From: Planctomycetaceae bacterium UBA4655
Lineage (GTDB): Bacteria > Planctomycetota > Planctomycetia > Pirellulales > UBA1268
Assembly (NCBI GenBank): GCA_002405515.1
Contig: DHLZ01000218.1
Coordinates: forward strand, 1 to 10,982
Direction: 5' to 3'
DNA length: 10,982 nucleotides
In this document: piece by piece, positions 5,591-10,982 of the stretch
How positions within the stretch are numbered: the first letter of the stretch is position 1
Layout: each line of letters begins with the position of its first letter
Translations under genes and position numbers: made by a program
The notes under the pieces: model-generated
The model's database searches: none
Told to the model about the DNA's origin: nothing
What the model saw: only the letters and a program-made list of their open reading frames with translations

Positions 5591-7882
5591 TCACAGCCGC
5601 TCGAGCGGCGCGTGGGCGAGGATGAACGTTCGGCGAATTTCGTCGCCGTCGAAGTGGATCGTGCCGATGGCCTTGGCGCCCGTGCCGCCGATCCGCTCGA
5701 TCACCCCTTCCCCGTACTCCGCGTGCCGCACCCTCTGCCCTTCCGCGAAGGCAGCCACGGAGGCGTGGGGCCTGTCCCCGTCGAAAGCCCGCGGCCGCCG
5801 GCCTCGCGAGGCAAACTCCTCGTCGGCGAAGTCGACCGGAGCATGCGCCGGCTCCTCCTCCGCGGCAGGGTCGAGCTGGCTCGTGTCGTCCCAACCGGAT
5901 CGCGGCGGCCAGTTGGCGAGCCGCGGGGGGGGCGACGAGGACGGCGCCTCGGGGCCCTCGAGCACCGTCTCCTCGCCGACCAGCTCCGTCAGAAAGAGGC
6001 TCGGGGCATTGATCCGTCGCTGGCCACGGTAGTCGCGGATCCGCGCGCAGCTCGCGTGAACCTCCTCGCGGCCCCGGGTGATGCCGACGAACACGAGACG
6101 GCGTTCCTCCTCCAACTGGTCAGGGTGGTCCACGCTCCGTTCGTGCGGGCAGATGCCCTCCTCGAGGGCGACGAGGTAGACGACCTTGAACTCGAGGCCC
6201 TTCGCGGCGTGAAGCGTCATGAGCGAGACGCGGTCGGCCGCGGCATCCCAGTCGTCGGTGTCGGAGACGAGGGCGGTGCGTTCGAGGAACGCCCCGAGGG
6301 CATCGTCTTCCCCCGGCGAGCGAGATTCTGCGATCGCTTCGTCCACGTCGCGTGCCACCGTGATCAACTCCTCGACATTGGCGAGACGATCCTGCCCCTC
6401 CTCCTCCTCGTCCGATTCGAGCATCTCGCGGTAGCCGGTGCGGTCGAGGACCGCCGCGACGAGCATCGCCACGCTTCCCCTCGCATCGGCGGCGAGACCG
6501 TCGAACAGCCTCGCGAAATTCACGAGGCTCCCCTGGGCCCGCTTCGAGAGCCCGGGGCAGCCCGCCGCAGCGGCCGCCCCCTCGACAAGCGAGATGCCTC
6601 GTTCGGCCGACCACTCGACGAGCCGATCGAGCGACTGCTTCCCCACGCCCCGCGGAGGAACGTTGACCACCCGCAGGAACGCCTCGTCGTCCCTTGGATT
6701 CCGCAGCATCCGGAGCCAGGCGAGCACGTCCTTGATCTCGCGTCGCTTGAAGAACTCGAGGCCCCGCACGAGTTGGTAGGGAAGCCCCCGGCTGCGAAGC
6801 GAGACCTCCAGCGAACGTGAGAGGGCGTTCGTGCGGAAGAGGATGCAATAGTCGCGGAGCACCCGCCGGCCGCCCCGCACCGCCCCGGCGATCTCGTCTG
6901 CGATCCGCTCGGCCTCGTCGTGGCTCGTCGAGTCGAGCACGATCCTGATCTTCTCGCCCGGCTCCGCCTCGGTCACCAGCCGCTTCGCCTTCCGCCGGGT
7001 GTTGTTGGCGATCAGCCGGTCCGCGGCGGCCAGGATGTTGGCGGTGCTGCGGTAGTTGTGCTCGAGCTTGACGATCCTCGCGGAGGGGTAGTCTCGCTCG
7101 AATTCGAGGATGTTGCGAATGCTCGCGCCCCGCCACCCGTATATGGCCTGATCGGGATCACCGGTGACCGCCAGGTTCGGGTGGTCGATGGAGAGCCCCC
7201 GCACGATGCAATACTGCACGGCGTTCGTGTCCTGGTATTCGTCCACCAGCACGAACCGGTGACGCGCGTCGAGCGACGCCCGCAGGTCGGGATGATCCAC
7301 GAGGAGCGTCGCGACGTGGACGAGCAGGTCGTCGAAGTCGACGGCATTGCACTCGAGCATCATCCTCTGGTAGGTCGGCCAGACCTTCTGCGCCACCTCG
7401 TCGGCCGGATGGCCCCAGCGCGGCTCGAACGATTCCGGCGTGCGGAGATCGTTCTTGGCCCGGCTGATGATGCCCGCGATCCGGTCGATGGGGAGGTGCG
7501 CCATCGGCAGGCCGCTTCGCTTCGCCGCCCGCTTGAGCACAGCGTGGGCGTCGTCCGGATCGAGAATCGAGTAGTCGCTCGTGAGCCCGACCAACCTCGC
7601 ATGCCGTCGGAGCAGCCTCGCGGCGAACCGGTGGAATGTGCCCATCTCGACGGGCTGGGGGCCGACGAGGGCGGTCACGCGGCGGCGCATCTCGTCCGCC
7701 GCCTTGTTCGTGAAGGTGAGCGCGACGATCTCCTCCGGCCGAACCCCCTCCGCGATCAGATGCGCGATGCGGTGCGTCACGACGCGGGTCTTTCCGCTGC
7801 CCGGCCCGGCCAGCACGAGCAACGGCCCGTGGAGATGGCCGGCGGCCGCCCGCTGCGCGTCGTTGAGTCCTTCGAGAGCCAT
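5591..7882 (-). CDS. UvrD/PcrA-type superfamily 1 DNA helicase
   Basis: This is an ATP-driven 3'-5' DNA helicase used in repair, in replication restart and in clearing proteins from DNA. The 763 residues contain all motifs: Q-motif LNDAQRAA (6-13), Walker A AGPGSGKT (25-32), Ia TFTNKAADEM (56-65), II VLVDEYQDTN (211-220), III GDPDQAIYGWRGA (241-253), IV YRST (277-280), V SLMTLHAAKGLEF (553-565) and VI RRLVFVGITRGRE (594-606). An acidic, proline-rich linker (about 640-710) leads to a small C-terminal domain. That domain has GQRVRHAEYGEGVIERI (715-731) and ends in APLERL, the PcrA-type tail that contacts RNA polymerase in Gram-positive PcrA. Motif VI has Gly where most relatives have Ala after TR. 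The frame stays open far upstream, but the ATG at 7882 begins directly before the Q-motif, and the longer form would run through the divergent gene at 8042. It could be named pcrA or uvrD; I cannot separate these. Confidence 0.93.
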   Translation of the reverse strand: MALEGLNDAQRAAAGHLHGPLLVLAGPGSGKTRVVTHRIAHLIAEGVRPEEIVALTFTNKAADEMRRRVTALVGPQPVEMGTFHRFAARLLRRHARLVGLTSDYSILDPDDAHAVLKRAAKRSGLPMAHLPIDRIAGIISRAKNDLRTPESFEPRWGHPADEVAQKVWPTYQRMMLECNAVDFDDLLVHVATLLVDHPDLRASLDARHRFVLVDEYQDTNAVQYCIVRGLSIDHPNLAVTGDPDQAIYGWRGASIRNILEFERDYPSARIVKLEHNYRSTANILAAADRLIANNTRRKAKRLVTEAEPGEKIRIVLDSTSHDEAERIADEIAGAVRGGRRVLRDYCILFRTNALSRSLEVSLRSRGLPYQLVRGLEFFKRREIKDVLAWLRMLRNPRDDEAFLRVVNVPPRGVGKQSLDRLVEWSAERGISLVEGAAAAAGCPGLSKRAQGSLVNFARLFDGLAADARGSVAMLVAAVLDRTGYREMLESDEEEEGQDRLANVEELITVARDVDEAIAESRSPGEDDALGAFLERTALVSDTDDWDAAADRVSLMTLHAAKGLEFKVVYLVALEEGICPHERSVDHPDQLEEERRLVFVGITRGREEVHASCARIRDYRGQRRINAPSLFLTELVGEETVLEGPEAPSSSPPPRLANWPPRSGWDDTSQLDPAAEEEPAHAPVDFADEEFASRGRRPRAFDGDRPHASVAAFAEGQRVRHAEYGEGVIERIGGTGAKAIGTIHFDGDEIRRTFILAHAPLERL

Positions 7883-7963
7883 CGTCCGCCGTGGAAGGAT
7901 CGGAAAACCGCGGGGAATGGGCGGTCCGCTCGGCCGCCGCGTAGTCGAATCCCGCGTCTCGGC

Positions 7964-7971
7964 AGTATATT
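7964..7971. promoter_or_regulatory. Overlapping -10-like hexamers facing both ways
   Basis: In the 159-base gap between the helicase and the alpha-CTD-like gene, the plus strand reads TATATT (7966-7971). The minus strand reads TATACT over 7964-7969. Each lies upstream of its gene: about 70 bases before 8042, and about 80 before 7882. No convincing -35 hexamer fits either, so this is a suggestion based on composition and position. Confidence 0.3.
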
Positions 7972-8029
7972 CCTGATCTGAAATGCGCCGCACGGCGTCC
8001 GAACGAATATCACATCTCACGCCCAGCAC

Positions 8030-8035
8030 GGGAGG
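8030..8035 (+). promoter_or_regulatory. Strong Shine-Dalgarno of the alpha-CTD-like gene
   Basis: GGGAGG ends six bases before the ATG at 8042. It is one of few clear ribosome binding sites in this window, suggesting efficient translation, and it fixes the start codon of the gene. Confidence 0.6.
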
Positions 8036-8041
8036 GAACCC

Positions 8042-8359
8042 ATGCCCAGGATTCCATACAAGAACCTGACCTTGTCCGACGAGATGGCGGAAAAGCTCGA
8101 GATGAGCACCGCCGAAATCGGCCTTTCCGTCCGAACCACGAACTGCCTCGAGGAGCGAGGCATCTTCACGGTGCACGACCTGCTCAACTGCACGAGGGCC
8201 GATCTGTTGTCGATTTCCAACTTCGGCGAGAAGACTCTCGAGGAGGTGTACCGCTCCCTCGAGAAGATCGGGTTCTTCCGCCAGGGCGGCGTGGCCGCCC
8301 CCCCCGCCGACGCCGACGAGGCGAGGCCGGAAACCAGTTCGTCGATGGCCGAGGTCTGA
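8042..8359 (+). CDS. Stand-alone RNA polymerase alpha C-terminal-domain-like protein
   Basis: This 105-residue protein is essentially one helix-hairpin-helix-type alpha-CTD (about 22-80) without any alpha N-terminal assembly domain. By alignment by eye with E. coli RpoA, the DNA-minor-groove contacts are kept: R31 for R265, N34 for N268, C35 for C269, G62 for G296, K64 for K298, T65 for S299 and E68 for E302. VRTTNCLEERGI and LSISNFGEKTLEEV are the signature blocks. An N-terminal extension (1-21) precedes it, and a flexible Ala/Pro/Asp/Glu tail (about 82-105) follows. The conserved residues suggest that it binds UP-element-like AT-rich DNA, or partners that normally touch alpha-CTD, thereby tuning transcription. 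It is not a fragment of a broken rpoA: it has its own strong ribosome binding site and an intact frame. The gene lies 43 bases before the membrane/arrestin-like/ATPase unit and may share its transcript. Confidence 0.88.
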   Translation: MPRIPYKNLTLSDEMAEKLEMSTAEIGLSVRTTNCLEERGIFTVHDLLNCTRADLLSISNFGEKTLEEVYRSLEKIGFFRQGGVAAPPADADEARPETSSSMAEV

Positions 8360-8402
8360 CCACAGTTCCAGTCCAGAGCGGCCATGCGGCCCGCGAGACC
8401 CC

Positions 8403-9545
8403 ATGGTGCGTTTGCCGCGATTCTTCGGAAAAAAAAGGGGGAACCGGCAGACGGTTTCGCACGCCTGGGGCAGCCTTGGCGAGGGGGTCTTTTACTCCCT
8501 GCTGCTGCTTGGAGGGGTCGCCTACGCCTCCGTGGTCATCGTCGGCATGTTCTGGCCGGGATTGAGGCTCGGGCTGTGGGGCTTGGGGGGCGGCGTTGCC
8601 GCTGATCCGGGCGGCGTTGCCGCTGATCCGGGCGGCGTTGCCGCTGCTCCGACGGTCTGGCTGTGGCTGCTCAATCTGTTCCTGCCGACGGCGCTCTTGG
8701 CGATCGGCGTGTCCGGGATCCATCGGCTGCTCTCGGTGCTCGGAAAGTCGGAGGAGCGACGTGCGGCCGCGGTCACCATTCCCGACATCCTCGAGCCGGT
8801 GGCCGGATCGACCGAGGAACCGGGCTATCCGGCGGTACCCACCTGCGACAACTTCACGAATTCGCCCGGAACGGTCCTCGACTTCCGTCTCCCGATCGAA
8901 AGCCCGGAGAACTGGGCGCTGCTCGGCATCGGCATCTTTGCCGTGCTCTGGAACATCGTGCTCGTCGTGCTGGGCGTGAGTGCCGGAGTCGATCTCGCAG
9001 GCGGCCGGACCGACTGGTTGCTGATCGCCCTGGTGGCCGCCTTCGCCTCGGTCGGCATCGCCTCGATCGTCGTGTTCGTCCGCGCGGCGATCGTGGCAGC
9101 CCGCGTCGGCCCCACGCAACTGGAGATTTCCTCGCTTCCGATGCGACCGGGCGGACGGTACGAACTGCTCCTCAGCCAAAGCGGCTCGGGCACGTTCCGG
9201 TCGCTCTCGATCTCGCTCGAGCAGGAGGAACGGGCGACGTTTCGCATGGGAACCGACACCCGCACGGAACGCCGCGTCGTGCTCGCGAGGGAGATCTCCA
9301 CATGGCGTTCGATCGAGCTTTCCCCCGCGAACAGGTTCGAGGCCCGGTGCCAGGTGGGCCTGCCGGCCGACCTCATGCACTCGTTCACGTCCCCCCACAA
9401 CTGCGTCGACTGGCGATTCGTGGTCCGCGGCGATCCTGCCCGACGACGGGCGTTCACCCGGATATTTCCCGTCATCGTCTTTCCACCCCGCGTGACCGTT
9501 CCGAGCGGAGACGCGAGAATCCACGAAGAATCCGTCGGGCGTTGA
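8403..9545 (+). CDS. Four-helix membrane protein with C-terminal beta-rich domain, function unknown
   Basis: I do not recognise a named family for this 380-residue protein. A basic N-terminus (1-15) precedes hydrophobic segments at about 28-50, 85-107, 169-191 and 204-232. This suggests four membrane helices, with both ends and a roughly 60-residue middle loop (108-168) in the cytoplasm. The remainder (about 235-380) alternates hydrophobic residues like a beta-sandwich. Landmarks are RYELLLSQSG, FRMGTDTRTE, LPADLMHSFTSPHN (319-332), VDWRFVVRG and FPVIVFPP. The blocks around LPADLMHSF and VDWRFVV resemble the edge strands of arrestin-like folds, and the next gene encodes another such domain. 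The loop between helices 1 and 2 contains three copies of GGVAADP/GGVAAAP (63-83). Codons 10-12 lie in a run of eight A. The start ATG at 8403 lacks a good Shine-Dalgarno. The gene is one base from the following one, so operon membership is clear. Confidence 0.75.
   Translation: MVRLPRFFGKKRGNRQTVSHAWGSLGEGVFYSLLLLGGVAYASVVIVGMFWPGLRLGLWGLGGGVAADPGGVAADPGGVAAAPTVWLWLLNLFLPTALLAIGVSGIHRLLSVLGKSEERRAAAVTIPDILEPVAGSTEEPGYPAVPTCDNFTNSPGTVLDFRLPIESPENWALLGIGIFAVLWNIVLVVLGVSAGVDLAGGRTDWLLIALVAAFASVGIASIVVFVRAAIVAARVGPTQLEISSLPMRPGGRYELLLSQSGSGTFRSLSISLEQEERATFRMGTDTRTERRVVLAREISTWRSIELSPANRFEARCQVGLPADLMHSFTSPHNCVDWRFVVRGDPARRRAFTRIFPVIVFPPRVTVPSGDARIHEESVGR
8429..8441 (+). other. A8-G5 homopolymer tract inside the membrane-protein gene
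   Basis: Eight A (8429-8436) followed by five G (8437-8441) fall at codons 9-13 of the membrane-protein gene. The tract contains the slippery heptamer A AAA AAA in the reading frame. Slippage back by one base would end at a stop at 8603-8605, giving a product of about 68 residues with only the first membrane helix. Length change by replication or polymerase slippage could switch the gene off. In DNA of this GC content such an A-run is uncommon. Confidence 0.35.
8589..8651 (+). repeat. In-frame 21-base tandem repeat, three copies
   Basis: Units at 8589-8609, 8610-8630 and 8631-8651 are 21 bases each. The first two are identical and the third differs by one base (A to C), changing Asp to Ala. 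Each unit encodes the heptapeptide GGVAADP or GGVAAAP. The unit is a multiple of three, so copy-number change would lengthen or shorten the extracytoplasmic loop between membrane helices 1 and 2 without breaking the frame. Confidence 0.9.
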
Positions 9546-9546
9546 C

Positions 9547-9993
9547 ATGCCCCCGTTCGAGCCGAACATCCACGTCGACTTCGATCGCCCCGACCGACGC
9601 TACATGCCGGGCGAATCGATCGTCGTCCGCTACGAGGTTGACGGCCTGGGCGAGCGGCCGCTGCTCGCCGTCGAGCGATCCCTGCTCTGGTACACCGAGG
9701 GGAAGGGGGAGGAGGACATCGGCGTCCATTTCTTCGATCGCCGCTCCTCGAAGACCGACGCGGCGAAGGCCCTGGAGGCGGGCTCCTTCATGGCCGTGCT
9801 GCCGGCGAGCCCGCTCTCCTACGAGGGCGTGATCGTGAAGGTGCGGTGGTGCATTCGCATTCGGATATTTTTCTCCGGTCGCGACGCCGTGCCCGAACGG
9901 CTCGGCGGCAGCCGCGACTTCGTGTCGGAGCACGTATTCGAGGTGGGCACCATCCCGCCGGCCGCCATGAACATCGGAGCGCAGACGGCATGA
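9547..9993 (+). CDS. Soluble arrestin-like beta-sandwich protein, function unknown
   Basis: This 148-residue protein has no signal peptide or membrane helix and no named function that I can assign. It shows an arrestin-N-like order of blocks. An early strand pair carries RYMPGESIVVRYEV (18-31). A strand with ERSLLWYTEGKGEED follows. Then come SFMAVLPASPLSYEGVIVKV (79-98) and a basic aromatic strand, RWCIRIRIFF. In eukaryotic arrestins and bacterial Spo0M-like proteins a similar order, with a PG turn and a LP-x-P-x-SY/SF-G block, marks the N-lobe. This is a fold-level inference from pattern only. The start ATG is one base after the stop of the membrane-protein gene, and its stop overlaps the start of the ATPase gene. 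The three products therefore likely form a complex or act in one process. A scaffold or adaptor between the membrane partner and the ATPase is the simplest guess. Confidence 0.75.
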   Translation: MPPFEPNIHVDFDRPDRRYMPGESIVVRYEVDGLGERPLLAVERSLLWYTEGKGEEDIGVHFFDRRSSKTDAAKALEAGSFMAVLPASPLSYEGVIVKVRWCIRIRIFFSGRDAVPERLGGSRDFVSEHVFEVGTIPPAAMNIGAQTA

Positions 9994-10628
9994 CGACCAT
10001 CGCGGTGATCCCCTCGACGCACTCCATCACGACCAACCCGTTCTCGACGCGATTCACGACCCCGGGCAGGCTGCCGCCGCTCGATCACCGCGGCGAGGAG
10101 GTCGATCCCGCGAAACTGCTGCACCGCCTCGATCGTCACGGCAGCCGTGCCGCCATCCGTGGCCCTCACGGAAGCGGCAAGTCAACCCTGCTGGTCGCCC
10201 TGGCAGATCAGTTGCGGGTCCGCGACCGACTGGGTGGGATCGTGCGTCTCGGCGGAGGCTTCCGGCGGGATCTGCTCGCCGTCGCACGCGGGCTCGCCGC
10301 CTGCGACCGCGGCCGCGTTCTATGCGTCGATAGTTGGGAACGTCTCGACATGGTGGCGGCCGCCGTCGCCTGCACCGTCGCGTGGATCAGCGGCCGTGGC
10401 CTGCTCGTGACGTCCCATGGCATCGGGGTGCTCCCCACGCTCGTGTCCTGCTCCACGAGCCCCCGCCTCCTCGCCCGGATCATGGAACGCCTTCCCGACC
10501 GCTTCGGCCTCGTCGGAGAGATCGACGTCGAGCAGGCTTTCGATGAGGCGAACGGCAACATCCGGGAGGCGTTGTTCCTGCTCTACGATCGATTCGAGCG
10601 GGCCAGGAGACCCGGAGTCGGGTCGTGA
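9990..10628 (+). CDS. Small P-loop ATPase of the arrestin-like cluster
   Basis: This 212-residue protein has Walker A GPHGSGKST (58-66) and a probable Walker B strand RVLCVDSWERL (109-119) with D114. The next residue is Ser where a catalytic Glu is common, though E117 is near. A strand LLVTSHG (138-144) is a likely sensor element. The C-terminal part (about 165-206) is helical and charged. An N-terminal segment NPFSTRFTTPG (16-26) comes before the ATPase core and may be a docking motif. The whole is about the size of one minimal P-loop domain, with no helicase, ABC-signature or STAND sensor repeats, so I leave the family open. ATG 9990 overlaps the previous stop as ATGA, evidence of coupled translation. 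Longer in-frame reading upstream would overlap the arrestin-like gene in another frame and is rejected. Expected role: ATP-dependent switch or motor for the two upstream products. Confidence 0.78.
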   Translation: MTTIAVIPSTHSITTNPFSTRFTTPGRLPPLDHRGEEVDPAKLLHRLDRHGSRAAIRGPHGSGKSTLLVALADQLRVRDRLGGIVRLGGGFRRDLLAVARGLAACDRGRVLCVDSWERLDMVAAAVACTVAWISGRGLLVTSHGIGVLPTLVSCSTSPRLLARIMERLPDRFGLVGEIDVEQAFDEANGNIREALFLLYDRFERARRPGVGS

Positions 10629-10645
10629 CGGTCGTGACGGTCGTG
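10621..10645 (+). repeat. 9-base tandem repeat spanning the ATPase stop codon
   Basis: GGTCGTGAC occurs at 10621-10629 and 10630-10638, and a third partial copy GGTCGTG at 10639-10645. The stop codon TGA (10626-10628) lies inside the first copy, so repeat loss or gain would not extend the protein. It is probably a slippage product with no evident role. Confidence 0.7.
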
Positions 10646-10730
10646 CGTTCAACGGACCGAAGATTCATGATCGACGCGGACTTTTTTCGTTCGCGGCCCG
10701 GTTTCGCTGAACTAGTCTTGGACTGAATCG

Positions 10731-10811
10731 CGGGATCTCGGGCATATTTCGTGCCCGATCCTGGCGACGCAGTTCGAACGACTCTTCTCTTCTCTTCGCC
10801 GGGAGATCCCG
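10731..10811 (+). promoter_or_regulatory. Leader with alternative RNA structures before the secreted-protein gene
   Basis: A local hairpin pairs GGATC (10733-10737) and GGGCA (10740-10744) with TGCCC (10752-10756) and GATCC (10757-10761), with a two-base bulge and a seven-base loop. A competing helix is possible. CGGGATCTC (10731-10739) is a perfect nine-base complement of GAGATCCCG (10803-10811), which abuts the ATG at 10812 and covers part of the Shine-Dalgarno GGGAG (10801-10805). The two helices share 10733-10739 and cannot coexist. A small local stem CGGG/CCCG (10800-10811) also covers the ribosome site. Between them lies a pyrimidine tract with CTCTT repeated three times (10782-10796). 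This looks like a translational switch, or a 10-pair operator dyad; it assumes that transcription starts before 10731. Confidence 0.35.
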
Positions 10812-10982
10812 ATGAACACGCGACGTATGGTGGCCGTGGTGCTGGTGGCCGGCAGCACAGCGATCATGCACACGCAGCCGTGCACCGCGCAGTGCTGCCT
10901 CACCGATTTTTTCGCAGGCCTCTCCTCGTGCTGCCAGACGGCGCCACCGAGGCCGCTGGCAGTCGCGCCCGTGATGGCGCCG
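10812..10982 (+). CDS. Secreted cysteine-rich protein, N-terminal part only
   Basis: The gene runs off the right edge of the window; 57 codons are visible and open. Residues 1-5 (MNTRR) are basic and residues 6-19 are hydrophobic. A polar stretch ending in CTA (24-26) then gives a plausible Sec signal peptide with cleavage after about residue 26. The start of the mature part is rich in cysteine, with pairs at C28-C29 and C40-C41, then a proline- and alanine-rich segment. No lipobox is convincing, so a lipoprotein is unlikely. GGGAG (10801-10805) lies six bases before the ATG, which supports this start. I do not recognise the family. The gene is 183 bases beyond the ATPase gene and may be independently transcribed. 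Confidence 0.55.
   Translation, partial: MNTRRMVAVVLVAGSTAIMHTQPCTAQCCLTDFFAGLSSCCQTAPPRPLAVAPVMAP

Noticed and set aside
5591..8404. 937-codon minus-strand frame as one long helicase with an N-terminal extension
   Set aside because: The helicase Q-motif follows the ATG at 7882, and the extension has no motifs and overlaps the well supported gene at 8042-8359 on the other strand.
8589..8651. CRISPR array
   Set aside because: The 21-base units are directly abutting with no spacers, and they encode an in-frame heptapeptide.
8184..9569. 461-codon minus-strand frame opposite the membrane-protein gene
   Set aside because: Its composition is Arg/His/Asp/Gly-rich, typical of an antisense shadow in GC-rich DNA, and it lacks any recognisable block.
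10681..10687. T-run downstream of the ATPase gene as a terminator
   Set aside because: The bases before it do not form a stem that abuts the T-run; neighbouring CGCG words are too short.

Overview
The window is high-GC bacterial DNA with compact gene spacing. It reads as a chromosomal segment of a planctomycete, probably of the Pirellulales type. That assignment is inference. It rests on a stand-alone RNA polymerase alpha C-terminal-domain protein, tail-anchored zinc-ribbon proteins of a style I associate with planctomycetes, an MsbA-like exporter with a coiled-coil insertion, frequent lack of Shine-Dalgarno sequences, and base composition. No rRNA, tRNA, CRISPR array, insertion sequence or phage gene is visible.

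Left part (1-2760): a structured non-coding stretch with GAA-loop hairpins leads to a plausible promoter and then a complete fused ABC exporter (261-2222). After it comes a small protein with two zinc ribbons and a C-terminal membrane anchor (2264-2719). Convergent to that, on the minus strand, is rhamnulokinase (2760-4232).

Middle (4233-7882): a 164-base divergent region separates rhamnulokinase from a two-gene sulfur unit. This unit is an iron-sulfur APS/PAPS reductase (cysH, 4397-5137) and an Rrf2-family repressor overlapping its stop codon (5137-5565). The repressor lacks the cysteines that bind iron-sulfur in IscR, which suggests a CymR-like sulfur regulator acting on its own operon. A complete UvrD/PcrA-type helicase (5591-7882, minus) converges on it.

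Right part (7883-10982): a short bidirectional promoter region separates the helicase from the free alpha-CTD-like protein (8042-8359). Then comes a tight three-gene unit: a four-helix membrane protein with a beta-rich cytosolic domain (8403-9545), a soluble arrestin-like protein (9547-9993) and a small P-loop ATPase (9990-10628). Spacing of 1 base and an overlap of 4 bases imply translational coupling. I do not recognise a described system with this composition, and it is the best candidate here for something new. The window ends inside a secreted cysteine-rich protein gene (from 10812). Its leader can form mutually exclusive RNA structures that include the ribosome binding site.

All functional statements come from reading motifs by eye; no database search was possible.
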